Of a stretch of 64,000 bases of DNA, positions 26,001 to 37,592 are shown piece by piece; positions within the stretch are counted from its first letter, which is position 1; each line of letters opens with the position of its first letter. The notes below the pieces were generated by a model. That model saw nothing but the letters and a program-made list of their open reading frames with translations. It was not told the origin of the DNA and did no database searches. The stretch is taken from contig OY754332.1 in NCBI GenBank assembly GCA_963573305.1, forward strand, positions 140,609,977 to 140,673,976, read 5' to 3'. The position numbers and the translations under genes were made by a program. This DNA is from Pyrrhosoma nymphula (Eukaryota > Arthropoda > Insecta > Odonata > Coenagrionidae).

Positions 26001-26249
26001 TCAAAAACGGCGTATTTTGATGCTAATTCGTTTAGGTTGTAAATTTTGACTTAAAGCGCGAGTAGTGTCGAAATGCCGATTTGAAAACAGTCTTGACCTT
26101 GAGTAAAATAATTAATTGCAGCCTTAATTATGGCTAAATTCGATTTATTTCGACTCAATCAAACCCACTCACCCCTTCCTACCCCATCCTGGTTATTTAA
26201 ATGATGCAAATTTCATAGGGATACTATAGATTTTTGACTTTTTAATATT
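23045..26249. other. Intergenic DNA with a long purine-rich tract
   Basis: At about 24,200-24,430 the plus strand is nearly all A and G (GGA/GAA-rich), with further G/A-rich sequence to about 25,010. The long minus-strand open frames there (Ser/Pro/Leu/Phe-rich) result from the skewed composition and are not called. The rest is unremarkable AT-rich sequence. Confidence 0.5.
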
Positions 26250-26528
26250 ACAGCGTTATTTAATGTAAAAAATAGCAACTATATCGCTTTAATCCCAGCG
26301 ATAAACAATTATCAAACGAAGAGGAGTCAATTTTATGTAAAAAGGTTCTTATAAGTTTTATCCCCAGATAGAAAGGCTTCATTTGCTAAATACAACGTCA
26401 TGTAATGTAAACAATAGCTATTATCTCGCTTAATAATAATTGGCACCAACTTAAAAGTGTGTTAATTTTACATAAAAAAGGTCCTTATAATTTTCATTCC
26501 CAGGTCGATAGAAAGGCTTTAGTTTGCC
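26250..26528. repeat. Two-copy diverged tandem repeat, period about 142 bp
   Basis: The first unit starts ACAGCGTTATTTAATGTAA at 26,250 and the second ACAACGTCATGTAATGTAA at 26,392. Both carry a mid-unit AATTTTAYRTAAAAAAGGT, then CTTATAA, a CCCAG box and GATAGAAAGGCTT near the end. Divergence is substantial, so the duplication is old. Confidence 0.75.
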
Positions 26529-26787
26529 AAAACCTACTTCTTATTATATTACACTGCAAGTGTCCTTGAAGGTCACAGCATCAAGCTCCCGCATATTTCC
26601 CATCAATCATCTGCCGTTCACCCTCAATCACGTGGTAAGCTTCAAGATTACATGCCCCACTCATAGACGCCACATAAGTGCAGTCACTTTTTTCATACAC
26701 ATATATAAATCTTAGACTTTAGCAGCACACTTCTCCAATCGAAGGCATAAAGATGAAATCTAAAATCGCCAGTTTGTCGAGAGGCAG

Positions 26788-27063
26788 TAAGATGGTGACG
26801 TATATCAGATGTACGTACCCAGAGTCTGCGTGCAGAATGCCGGCACTGATTTCGTGTTGAATGTAAACTTCCGCACGTCCTACTACTGTGTATTTAGACG
26901 TCAGGAACGAGAGTTTGAAGTTGTCGGACATAATGTGATATTTTCCAACATCGAAGATGGGAACGGGGACGGGGGAACGGAGAACATCACGCTAGTCGAG
27001 GACATTGCCAATCTAGAGAAACGAAATAAGGCTGAGGAGTATCACCCATTTGCTTGTCAATAA
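26788..27063 (+). CDS. Candidate exon or small gene, unrecognised
   Basis: Open from a TAA at about 26,787 to a TAA at 27,061-27,063; the first Met is at 26,809, giving 84 residues. The product has a Cys-containing first half (VPRVCVQNAGTDFVLNVNF) and an acidic, Gly-rich then charged second half (NIEDGNGDGG, then EDIANLEKRNKAEEYHPF). It is GC-richer than the flanks and amino-acid diverse, unlike most chance frames here. Two AG dinucleotides after pyrimidine-poor sequence upstream (GAGGCAG, TATCAG) could be weak splice acceptors, so a terminal exon is possible. The opposite strand is also open for about 70 codons, so the coding strand is not certain. I recognise no family. Confidence 0.25.
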
Positions 27064-28879
27064 CCCATCCCCCAAGCACACATACCTCAGCAAACGTTTA
27101 ATAATAATCTTTGACAAACGCATCAAATGGGAGAGGGTTTTTAAAATGAAAAATCGCATGGGATAGTTTTAAAATTTAATTTACTTTTTTGGTACATCAA
27201 GCAGGATACTTTTTGACAAATTTACTTTTGATATTTCAAACTGTGGTTATATATTTATAAACCAAGTGGTAACTCTCATGTGTAATAGCTCGCAAACATA
27301 CGACACCTCGTTTCACAGCAAACTAACTCTAGGTCAAATGGAGTGAAAGGTGGGAGGTACAGAGAGCGAAATGAGAACGCTTACCGCCCGTCACGTGACC
27401 AGCTCCCCTCCCCGCCTCTTACGAACCTCCCCTCCACGCATTCTCCCCTCCCTCCTCCACTCACAACCAGTTAAGAATGCATACTTCCCGGTACTTCAAC
27501 TTTAAAGGAACGGTTCACCACGACTGTCACCACAAGGTTTATGAATCGGTGTTTACCAACATTCACATTCATCATATACACGCAAATGACTAAGTTACCT
27601 TATCATCCCTGTTAAGTGTACATCCAGATTTAAATTCACGACGTAATCACGATCCATGTTGCGAGCCAAGTCGTTGATATGAATGTGTCTGCTAGTTGCA
27701 TCCTCATTCCTTGCCGTCTGAGTCTCAGATTGGACAATAATTATTCCCTAATAGTCGTTCTGTGAAGCTTGCTGGATAAGCATTCGGAAGTGAGAAACTG
27801 TCTTTACACGCTTATGACCATGCTTTGGATACTTGTCAGTTCCCTTTATTTTAAAAAGGTAATGAGGAATGAGAAATTCGAAGAACTCACGTGGGAAAGG
27901 TAAATCTGCTTATGAAAGTGTATGATTTACCGTGACGTCTTTTTGGGGAATGATTTGGCATCCACTGAATGATGCAATCAAATTTCATATCCTCAAACGT
28001 AATGATACTCTTACGACAAATGTGACCTTTTTTACAAAAAAACGAGATTTCATTACAACCGTCGTCAATAGCTTACGTTAAATGATGGCACCATTGAAAT
28101 CATTTGGCACCTTCGTAATCGTATTCTGGGAATACCAAATTACGAAGGTAAAGAAAAAGGCAATTCATTATTACTTATTTACTATACATCTTCTGCAAGA
28201 ATTATCAATACATGAAGAAATATTAACTTAAGATGAGCCAACCGCAGTTATTATAGTTTTATACATACAATCAGAAGTGAATTACGCCGGTGAAACGAAG
28301 GAGCCTTATGCAATTACCAAATTCCTTTGACAGCTATTGATATTTGAACTCTGAAAATATTAACCGGAGTCAGCCATCACCCCCGATTCCGAGGTTATTG
28401 CGGTATATTTACGATTTAAGGTAACGTTTGCCAGCTACAACAGCATTAATGAAACACTTTGCAGGATGTTCCGTCCACTCCCAACAATTTAGAATGTTAA
28501 CTCTAAATACAAAAATGCTACCTGGAGTTGTGGATTCATCAACATTTCTTCGACGATTAAGAACGCAGTGTCTCATCTCGTTGCTGAGTTATTTCTTTTC
28601 TTAAGCACACAAAATATTACTAAGTTTTTATTTTCATGCAGCAAGAAAGCAACTCGTCGTCAAGCCATGTCTAATCTACTCATTCATAGTTTAATTACTT
28701 TAATAGGCATCGGTCTTACAAAGGTCTCAAAAATGGAGATGTATATATATTTTAAAATAAGGAAGCTTTCTACTTCAAAAGATTGTTCTCATTATGCTCA
28801 TATAATTCTCGTGTTACTAAGTCTCATGATATTCACACTAAACCGGATGTTTTCTTAAAACTGTCAATAATAATAAGCC
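27064..28879. other. Intergenic DNA, no gene seen apart from a promoter-like patch
   Basis: Apart from the promoter-like block at 27,360-27,480, this stretch is AT-rich. An 11-bp-arm inverted repeat (ACCTTCGTAAT...ATTACGAAGGT) lies at about 28,114-28,152. A 96-codon frame at 28,568-28,858 is unrecognised. Confidence 0.4.
27360..27480. promoter_or_regulatory. C-rich promoter-like block with GTCACGTGAC E-box
   Basis: A perfect 10-bp palindromic E-box GTCACGTGAC (27,390-27,399) is followed by repeated CTCCCCTCCC boxes (27,402-27,460). This E-box form is the CLEAR/M-box type bound by MITF/TFEB-class bHLH-Zip factors in animals, and CCCTCCC is GC-box-like. It lies about 300 bp downstream of the candidate exon at 26,788-27,063. 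Regulatory activity is inferred. Confidence 0.3.
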
Positions 28880-28910
28880 CTGAGGATGGATAATAGTATA
28901 TTCCGAAACG
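28880..28910 (+). ncRNA. Hammerhead-ribozyme-like core, probably a Penelope-type element relic
   Basis: CTGAGGA at 28,880-28,886 fits the CUGANGA core, is followed by an imperfect stem (GGATA...TATTCC) and then CGAAAC at 28,904-28,909. That order, core, helix II then GAAAC, is the hammerhead arrangement, and similar CCTGAGGA...CCGAAACGTTGG sequences recur in retroelements of the Penelope group in animals. I could not identify a clear helix III plus cleavage site, nor a GIY-YIG domain nearby, so it may be a decayed fragment. Confidence 0.35.
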
Positions 28911-31640
28911 TTGGCTGAGAAGAGTTGTTTTTCTTTATACGGACTTTATACTCGCGATTCTGAATGAAATTATAATAATAAGACAGGTGGAGTTAAGTAA
29001 TTTGCAATGGAGCATGCAAAGAATGTATGTAACTGCATGCAGTAGTAGCAATCGAAAAGGGATGGCAGTTTAATGACTGAGTACGCTACAACATTATACA
29101 CAATAATTTATTGTTTGCAGTACAAGATAACTTGTATATTTTACTGTCGCACTTCAAAATAAAAACCCCCAACAGGTTTCCCTCACACTGGTAGGATGTA
29201 ATTGGAACTAAAAATCCTTCGAATTATTCAACAATAGCATAAGGAACGTTCTATTTAATCTCTTGTCATTTTTTCTAAGCACTAGCATATTGGTATAGAA
29301 TGCTTGAGAAATAATTCGTATCTGGCTTCGTCTCTCGTCCAAAACGATTTGCACTCCAATAAGATTATAACCCGAAAATTAATGCAACCACCAATGTTAT
29401 GTAGCTGAATCAAACCGTGATTAACCCATTTAACAAAATATGCACGCAATTATTTTCCAAATCACGACTAGTTAATTCGTGAGAATTAATATATTTCCGT
29501 TTAAGCACCCGAAATATGCTTATCAACGCAAGTCTCAGATTTCTGCGTATTATGTAAACAGATTACCAACCACGGGATATCCTGTACGATAGATATAGAA
29601 TCAATTGAATTCATGCAAACATTCTATTTTCATTTTCTACGTTAATTTATTTCCCTTATTTTTGTTTTAATATTCAGATCTTCTGCAATGAGTCTTATTG
29701 TTAGTATATGTTAATTAATATCAAGTCTCGAAATAATGAGAACCTTAGCTTTCGTGGTCGGTATCCCATTTCATTTTTATCTGAAATGATTACTTTTATT
29801 TTACTTAAAATTACGCATTTTGAGACAACTTGGTTTAGTTCATCACACAACTTTATATACATAAAATAATATTTAGATCTAGGCATATGGAAATAAAGTT
29901 CACTCGGTTACATTGACTTAGCTTTAGTCATCATCTTTACCTGAACCTGCTTAGTACCTCCTCCTTGGTCTAATTCTTAGCTGACTTGATACAATCAATG
30001 TCTTTTCAATACTAACGCCTATTATTATGATGATTCACTTTCACTTTGTTGGTCGGAGAAACATTTTTAGGAGTCACCCATTTTGAGGAAAAAACAATAA
30101 ATACATTCCAAGATCCACTTCACACTTCTGCAATTCTAATATTTCAATCAGGTTAACTCCATTGTGGTGGTATCTTTTCAGAACACTTGAAATTTAAACT
30201 GATGAAGGAGACAAATATACACGATTTAAATTCTCATTTTTGGGCCACTCAGTAAATGACTACTTTCTATTTTCGATACGATAGTTTTATGACCATCATT
30301 TATATAGAAAATGCGGTTAACCGTAAGTATCACGCCTTGAAAATGTAAGTCGCTGTAGACCCCATGGTCTTCATTACAAGTAGATATTTAATAAAATACA
30401 AAGAAGGAACTTATTTGATGAAATGTGTCAGCTCCTTAAGTTGAGCTGGAAACTGTTGCCTTTTCTCATGATTGGGGAATTCTTTCTCTTATTGTCGATC
30501 AGAATTCATAGGAAACAGTCGCACAGCCTGGAGACTTAGAAGGTGGGCCGTGCTTGGTGGCCACTGCTCCGTCTGCTGTAATCATTACGAGTGGACGAGA
30601 GTGGTGCTGCTGTGCACCGTCCGCCGTCCCTCACCACGCGCCACCTCGTAACCCGCCGGGTCGGACAGAGTAAAGGCGTAAATGGCGCGTGGCATACTCT
30701 TTGAAGGCGAGACATTGATAAAATCGCTGATTTCCTCACCACTTTTAACACAATGGCTGCTAGAAAGCATCTTGTGGCTTTTGCGTTTCTTCACAGGCGG
30801 TCGTCGTCCATTCTAGGACTTTCGGAAATCTATTCCTTCTATTTCTTTCCTTCCAAAATCAACATCAATGCATGTATATTTAATGAACGAAAAGCGCCTG
30901 ACCATGAAAATTGAGTCAGTAGAGAAAATATTCATGTAAATTTCAATGTACCCTTTAACGGAACATTGGAAAACTCCTAACAAATATTGATTATCTATTC
31001 CTGTACTCTGTGAATGGAAACAGAATTTTTTCCTGATAATTGCGCGCTCTTTTTATCGCATAAATGATTCCCAAGAAAAAAAGTGAAATAGCTGCCTACG
31101 AAAAAAAGAATGCAAATTATGCATTTATAAATTTTTTAAATGTTGTACATGGGCATGTCAGGATGATATATTTTTCTATTTTTCATCCCATTATTTGTAC
31201 ACGTTTTTTTAGTTGGTGAAATACAAAAAAAAACAAAAGAAAAATTATTTAGTAGAAGAATGCGCTTTAATGGTAAACGCTTTACACTGGCGAATAATAA
31301 AAGTAGTCTACAAAGTGAAAAGTCCATTATTTCCCTAATTTTATTCATCATTGTTGAAGTAAATGAGAAAATGTTCTTAGTTATTCAATGATAAAAATTT
31401 CTATAATATAACTTATAAAAGAAAGACGTGAAGACAGGTTGCCTTGTTTCATACCCTTACTTTTTGATTCGGCTGCTGCGCTGTGGATGCTTGAAGTTTT
31501 TTTATCCAGTCACTGTCAGCCAAGCCGAATCAGCTTAGCTCTTCCTACATAAACAGTTTGAAATATTATTGGCACTTAAAACAGTAAGATATTAATGCTG
31601 AAGGTCGTAAAACAAGTATGTGGTAAACTATTCGTCGCCC
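28911..31640. other. Intergenic DNA with a GC-rich island at 30,536-30,800
   Basis: The island at 30,536-30,800 is CpG-rich and open in two overlapping minus-strand frames (for example VSPSKSMPRAIYAFTLSDPA). I recognise no family, and no splice context settles the frame; it could be an exon or a promoter-associated CpG patch. The rest is AT-rich without identifiable features. Confidence 0.3.
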
Positions 31641-31993
31641 GCGTTGGTCTCACGATGACCATTATCTTATTGAAGGCTACTACATTCAACTGCCTCAGGA
31701 AGTAATTATCGGGAAACGATTACCGATTAGTCACCGAAGTTATTCATCGTTGGGCTTGGCTCGAGTTTGGAGGGGTGATCCTCCGATTCCTCCGAGTGAT
31801 GTTGCCCCTGTCTGCACGTGGCCGACAGTATGTGCGCAATGGCCTTAGCCGTCGAAGCACATTAAACAAGAAAAAGCGAAGTGATTTTCGTCATAGTGTT
31901 TTACTTTATTCAGTGTTTTATTAACAAATTTATATTTTTGGTGGTAAAAATTGTAGAGACTGACATTAGCACTACCAAATACCCCGTGATAAT

Positions 31994-32971
31994 ATGATGA
32001 GTTTTCGCTCGCTGAACATGCCGTCCAACTGTATTAAATGCGGTCAGGTCCTTAAGCGCAGCAAAAATCAACGCATTATTTCATGTGGAAGTTGTCGTGA
32101 ACAGTTTCAGCTTGCCTGCACCACTATGACCGTCGATGACCTGAACACTTTGGAGGATTTGCAGCATCCATGGCACTGCCCCCCCTGTTTGGAGCTGAAG
32201 CGTTCTACCCGCGATGATAGCACCTCCGTGAAGAGCTGTGCCAACGTAACTGCAGAGGAACCTGCAAAAGCGACACTGAATGAGATTTTATCTCGCATCA
32301 AATGTTTGTAGGAAGAACAAGGTGAGATGAAGAAATCAATTACCTGGTGTCAAGAAACTATGAGAAAATTGAGGGAATCGTTGTCCGAAGTGAACCGTGC
32401 AATCTCTGCGTTAAGTGATAAGCTTGATAAAACAACTAGTGATCCTAGTGAATTGCAAAAACGGGTTTCGGCACTCGAGGGGCATATTAATTACTTGGAA
32501 CTAGAGTCTAAGAGAAATGTGGTCGAGATTCAGGGGATGACATATCAAAAGGGTGAGCACATAGTTGCGCTAATCGTAAGATTAGGTCAATCATTAGGGG
32601 TTAAAATGGATTCCTCCGATATCGACTATGTGTATCACCTGGGCTCTCATGCTGACACCACTAGGCCCCCCGCCATTGTCCTTCGATTCTTGAGGCAGAT
32701 CACCGCTAGTGAAGTTCTAAGCAGCCGAAGAGTTAAACGAGAACTCAACTCGCGTGATCTTGGGTTTGAAGATATGCCCACTCAACCAGTGTATATAAAC
32801 GATTCCCTAACACAGCTAAATAGAAAACTATATGAACTCGCCAGAGAGCGTAAAAAGGGAGGAAATTTCAAATATATTTGGATAAGAGGAGGTACAATTT
32901 ATGTCAGGGTATGCGAAGGTCGGGATCGGAGTTTAATCAACTGTGTTGAATACCTTGATAAATTCGCATAA
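31994..32971 (+). pseudogene. LINE ORF1: PHD-like finger, coiled coil, FP-like RNA-binding domain
   Basis: Nucleic-acid-binding partner protein of the LINE, expected to coat element RNA. One frame of 325 codons is broken by a single in-frame TAG at 32,309-32,311 (codon 106). Residues 11-66 hold the PHD-like Cys pattern (CIKC, CGSC, then CPPC); the usual His is Gln here. A coiled coil spans about residues 115-175 (LRESLSEVNRAISALSDKL and following). From about residue 180 the sequence resembles the baculovirus-FP-like C-terminal domain often found in CR1-type ORF1, with LTQLNRKLYELARERKK and FKYIWIRGGTIYVRV. The ORF2 ATG starts 11 bases after the stop. Only one lesion in 325 codons suggests a fairly young insertion. 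Confidence 0.85.
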
Positions 32972-32982
32972 AGATTAATTCA

Positions 32983-33965
32983 ATGGAGTTTTTAAACATT
33001 TGTCATGTTAATACACAGTCCTTACCCAGGAATTTTGATGAATTCAAAGATTACTTCTCCAGCCTCGCATACCATATCATTGCCGTTTCTGAAAGATGGT
33101 TAAATGAAAACATCTCCTCTGAGTCCATCAAGTTGTGTAATTATCAAATTATACGACATGATAGAAGGGGAAGAGTTGGTGGTGGTGTCTGTGTGTATTT
33201 ACATGATAGTTTAACGTACAAGATACTGAAAAAATCAGACTGTACTTCTTTTAGGCCAGAATACATTTTCTTAGAAATTGTAGGCAGTGAAGGGAAAGCC
33301 CTCTTCTGTGTAATTTATAGGCCTCGAAAAACAAGTTATGTGTCAGAATACTTTGAATCAACGCGCTACAGTTATCTCGCTACCTACAACAGTGTGATTT
33401 TGTGCGGAGATATTAACATTGACATTCTGAAGAAATATCCTGAAAATGCCTACCTCAAGGATCTTATATTCTCTTGCAACCTGTCTATTATCCCTTATAA
33501 ACCTACCCACAATCTCACCAACAGCAGCACCCTCTTGGACCTCTTCACTGTCGACGACTTAACGAAGACTGAAGAATACGGACAGCTTCCTGTACCTTTT
33601 TTTCAGAACACGACTTAATATACATCAAATATTGCTTCCAGCATAAAGGTCATAACCCTAAGAATATGTGCTTTCGTAATTTTAAGACATTCGATCTTGT
33701 CAAATTTGAATCTGACTTATTAAATGTTTATCTGGATATATTTTTTGGTTCTCATGTAGTGGATGAGAAAGTAGAAATCTTTGATTCTGTGCTCATGACG
33801 TTGCTAAATACTCACGCCCCATGTCAAACTATAGAGTCTAAACATCAACCGTCTCCATGGCTAACTCCGGCATTAAGAAAATTAATGTCACGTAGAGACC
33901 ACCTTTGACGCAATTATCGACGCACTCATCTGCCCCACCTGCATAAGGAATACAAAAAGACTCAA
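32983..33965 (+). pseudogene. LINE ORF2, 5' part: APE-type endonuclease
   Basis: Encodes the endonuclease that nicks target DNA for target-primed reverse transcription. Seen in order: NICHVNTQSLP (metal/active-site start), SERWL (family SETW position, with Arg for Thr), VIYRPR, GDINIDIL, SSTLLDLF and, in the next frame, SEHDLIY (the catalytic His block). A T7 run at 33,597-33,603 causes a frameshift just before SEHD, so the first frame stops at 33,616-33,618. Coding continues to 33,906, where a TGA interrupts it, and then on to the gypsy junction near 33,967. Apart from the frameshift and the stop, the catalytic residues look retained. Confidence 0.8.
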
Positions 33966-33967
33966 CG

Positions 33968-36205
33968 TAGGCCTTTTAAAGGCCAAGGTTGAGACCGAAT
34001 TGCAACGTCTAGTGGACGAAAGTGTGTTAACTCCTGTACGTAGCTCTGATTGGGGTACGCCTATTGTGCCCATCTTAAAGGCTAACGGTGACATCAGGAT
34101 ATGTGGAGATTTTAAGGTCACTTTAAATCAGTATTTAGAAGTTGATAAATGCCCCATACCTCGCATTGAGGATTTCTTTGTAAGCTTGCATAAAGGGAGG
34201 CATTTTAGAAAAATTAATTTAAGCAATACATTTATGCAGTTAACCTTAGATTCTGAGTCACAAAAGCTTTGTACTATTAGTACGCACAAAGGTCTCTTTT
34301 CTTACCGTAGAGTCCCCTATGGTATTTCTTGTGCTCCGGGAATATTTGAAAAGGCCATTGAACAAACCTTGTCAGGGTTAGAAGGTACCGTTGTGTTTTT
34401 AGATGATATTTTAGTTAGTGCACCAGATACTAAAACTCACTATGAGCGATTAGAGGCTGTATGTAAACGTCTTAGTGAATATGGTCTAACTGTAAAAAAA
34501 GAAAAATGTAAATTCTTTGCCGGTAAGATTGAATATTTTGGATTCAGTATTGATAAGGAAGGGTTACACACATAACAGGATAGTGTGGCTGTAATTGTAA
34601 ATGCACCCATACCCAAGTCGGTCAATGAAGTTCGAGCGTTTATTGGTCTTGTAAATTATTATTCAAAGTTTATAAAAACATGTCAACTATTTTAAATCGT
34701 ATGTATAAACTTTTTCGTAAGGATGTTCCTTTCAATTTTTGTAAGGAGTGTCATAGTGCATTCAATGAAGTTAAGAAAATTTTGACGCATGCACCAGTGT
34801 TGGCACACTACGATCCAGCATTGCCTGTAAAATTGGCAGTTGATGCCATCTCAACAGGACTAGGTGCTGTTTTAAGTATAGTAACTCATGAAGGTGTTGA
34901 GAAGCCAGTGGCTTATCATTCTCACACTCTATCTTCTGCTGAGCGTCAGTACTCTCAGATAGATAAGGAAGCACTAGCTGTGGTTTTTGGCGTCAAAAAG
35001 TTCAAACAATATTTGTATGGACAGAAATTTACCTTATGTACGGATCACAAACCTTTATTAAGTATTTTTGGTCCAAAAAGGGGATTACCTGTTTTTGCCG
35101 CGAGTTGACTACAGATATATGCTTTATTTTTGTCAGGATATAATTTTGATGTCCTATATGTTAAATCTGGAAAACATGGTAATGCCGACGCTCTTTCACG
35201 TATGCCATTACCGAACATGCACACTGTAAATTAAGAACCTAAATGGATAGGAACTTATTTGCATTGTATAGTTGAGAGTTCCGTTCCTTTAAATTTTGAA
35301 AATGTTAAAAACGAAACTCAGAATGATCCTATCTTAAAGAAAGTGTACAGTTATATAATGTATGGATGGCCTAACTTTCTCTCAGAGAAAAATAGAGGGT
35401 TACAGCCATATTTATTAAGGAAGGATGAACTACTGTTGAGCAAGGTATCATTATGTGGGGATACAAAATTGTTATTCCAAGTACGTGACTATGTTCTGAA
35501 TGAATTACATTCGGGTCACCTAGGTATTGTGAAGATGAAATCTGTGGCTAGAAATTGTTTGGTTTCCTAATATTGATAGAGGAATAGAAGACCTAGCTAA
35601 CAGTTGCTCGTCCTGCCTAAGGGAACGCTCCAGTCCTTCCAAGAGTGAAATTCATGTATGGCATTATCCAACCTCACCTTGGGAGAGATTACATGTGGAT
35701 TACTTAGGCCCTTTTAAAAGAAAATGTATTTAGTGGTGATCGATGCTCACACTAAGTGGCTTGATGTATTTGAAGTTAGCTCTACCTCAGCAAAATTAGC
35801 TTAAAAAAGCTCAGAGAGCTATTCTCAAGGTTTGGACTACCTGTTTCCTTACATTCCGATAACGGTCCTCCTTTCACATCTTTCGAATTTAGAAGTTTTA
35901 TGGAATCAAATGAAGTTAAGCACTCATTTTCACCCCCCTACCATCCTCAATCCAATGGTCAGGCAGAGAGCTCCGTTAAGTATGCTAAGCATAAGCTAAG
36001 TTGTGCTCTTCTTGAAAATATTGATGTAAATATTGCTTTAAGTAATTTACTGTTCAGTTACAGGAACTCTGTTCATAGTACAACCAATGAAACTCCTGCC
36101 AAGCTAATGTTTGGCAGACCCTTAAGATCCAGGTTAGATCTATTGAAGCCTAATATTGTCAAGAGGGTGGAAATAAAAAAAGATAAACAAAAAGAGCATC
36201 GTAAA
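33968..36205 (+). pseudogene. gypsy pol: reverse transcriptase, RNase H, integrase (segment A)
   Basis: Pol of a Ty3/gypsy LTR retrotransposon. RT runs from about 33,976 (ELQRLVDESVLTPV, then WGTPIVPILKANGDIRICGD) to FLDDILVSAP at 34,400, where the active-site DD is present. The first RT motif reads KINLSNTFMQL, with Asn where the family has a catalytic Asp. A stop at 34,573 and a frameshift at about 34,690 precede RNase H (LAVDAISTGLGAVL, CTDHKPLLSIFG; 34,820-35,070). Integrase follows from about 35,260: a zinc-binding-type region (LHSGHLGIVKMKS), HVDYLGPF at about 35,695, SDNGPPF at about 35,855 and SNGQAESSVK at about 35,950. It is interrupted by stops and frameshifts at about 35,106, 35,570, 35,735 and 35,800. 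Non-functional. Confidence 0.85.
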
Positions 36206-36540
36206 TACGGACAAATACATCACAACTCCTCCCTCTCAATTTCTTACATACAAGTACAGCCAAAAATAGATTCATTTCAACATCATTACATTAAATACAA
36301 TATACCGGAAGAAATACAACAAGTAAACAAGAAATTCAACAATAAATAAATAAATTAATAATAGAAGTTATTCAAAACTTAATATAATAAATAACTCAAA
36401 TTACCATTACAATTTAAGGCGATCAACAGGCCTCCTTATGCGCTGAGGGTATCTCTTACCATCAGCTGTTCCAGAGATAGGAGCATTAGCCTGGGCATTG
36501 GGTGGAGATATAACTGGACATTGAAGGGATGGAGGTAAAA
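36206..36540 (-). pseudogene. gypsy integrase C-terminal tail, PPT and LTR start (segment B)
   Basis: Read on the minus strand, the piece ends a coding region with GKRYPQRIRRPVDRLKL and a stop (about 36,412-36,470), the kind of basic tail that closes gypsy integrases. About 170 bases of AT-rich sequence follow, then a purine tract (GAGAGGGAGGAGT, about 36,225-36,238) immediately followed by TGTGATGTATTTGT, a plausible polypurine tract and LTR start. Only about 20 bases of the LTR can be present before segment A begins in the opposite orientation. Confidence 0.6.
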
Positions 36541-37592
36541 ACTTCAGGAAATTGTTTTGCTAAATTATTAATCATTAGGTCAAAATTATCAAGTTCTTCT
36601 TGAATCGCTAATGCCATGTAGGTCCAATTTACTTTTGAAAGAATATGTCTATGCCCAATATTTTAAGCCGATCACGTCCTATTAACGGATGTGATCCCCC
36701 TTGGATAACATACACTTCAAGTATTTCATTTACATTCTGATAGCTGACCTTAACTTTAATTTTACCAATTGGAACAATCGGTTGATTGGTGTATAAACAT
36801 AGTTTCAATTCGCTAGGGAGTAGAGCACAAGAACTTAGATTATTTTTATAAAAAACTATTACTAATGACAGTCACACTCGCTCCCGTGTCTACTTCGAAC
36901 GTAGTCATTTTACCTTGAACAACAATATCTACCCTTATTGGTTCAACTTTGACTCTCTCCACAGGATTCTCATACATAGAAAATAAATGTTGAATATCCT
37001 CGATATTAACATCGTCAGCCTGGATTTCCTCGTAAGGATAATTAGGTGTATCGGAACATCTCTCCACACCTACAAAGTTATGTTTTGGCTTAAACCTAGA
37101 CTTAAAGTTACCAGACTTAAATTTAGGTGGTCTGTAAGAGCTACAACTGAAATTACGGACACTTTTCAATCGACAAACCTTGGCAATGTGATTTTTCTTC
37201 CCACACTTATGGCAAATAACACCATATAATTTACACCTCTTCTTAACATGCCCAAATTGGTCACAACAAAAACACTGTACACTGTCTTCACTGGACACAG
37301 AGTTTGGCCTGGTCGCTGTAGAGTTGCTGGTGCTCTGAACTGCACTTCATGATGCCATGTGCTGTATTTGGCTGCCGTTGTCACCTCCTTTGATAGCCAA
37401 AGCTGCTGCGTTCTTCTCCGCTGCCTCCACCGAGCCGGCAATTTTGACTGCCTGCTCGAAACTAAAGCTGGACTCTGCAAGTAGTCGCTGTTTCGTCGTC
37501 TCGTTTCTAATGCCGCTTAAAAGGCGATCCCTTAAAAAGTTGTTTAAGGAAGACCCGAACTGGCAACGAATTGACAGCTTTTTGAGGCTGGC
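36541..37592 (-). pseudogene. gypsy gag middle, zinc knuckles and protease (segment C)
   Basis: Minus-strand gypsy gag-pol start. Gag comes first (SLKKLSIRCQFGSSLNNFL, 37,520-37,590; LRDRLLSGIRNETTKQRLL; AVKIAGSVEAAEKNAAAL). Two CCHC zinc knuckles follow at about 37,160-37,280 (CFCCDQFGHVKKRC and CHKCGKKNHIAKVC), which bind retroelement RNA. The aspartic protease active site reads FEVDTGASVTVIS (about 36,855-36,895). A protease C-terminal block, PLIGRDRLKI, lies at about 36,670-36,700. The piece ends at LAKQFPEVF near 36,545, where the RT domain should begin, and jumps instead to segment B. A frameshift near 37,350 splits gag. Confidence 0.8.

Noticed and set aside
37357..37592. N-terminal part of a 210-codon plus-strand open frame
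   Set aside because: This stretch is antisense to gypsy gag segment C; only the part from about 37,593 onward is genuine gag, and the part after 37,860 is LINE.
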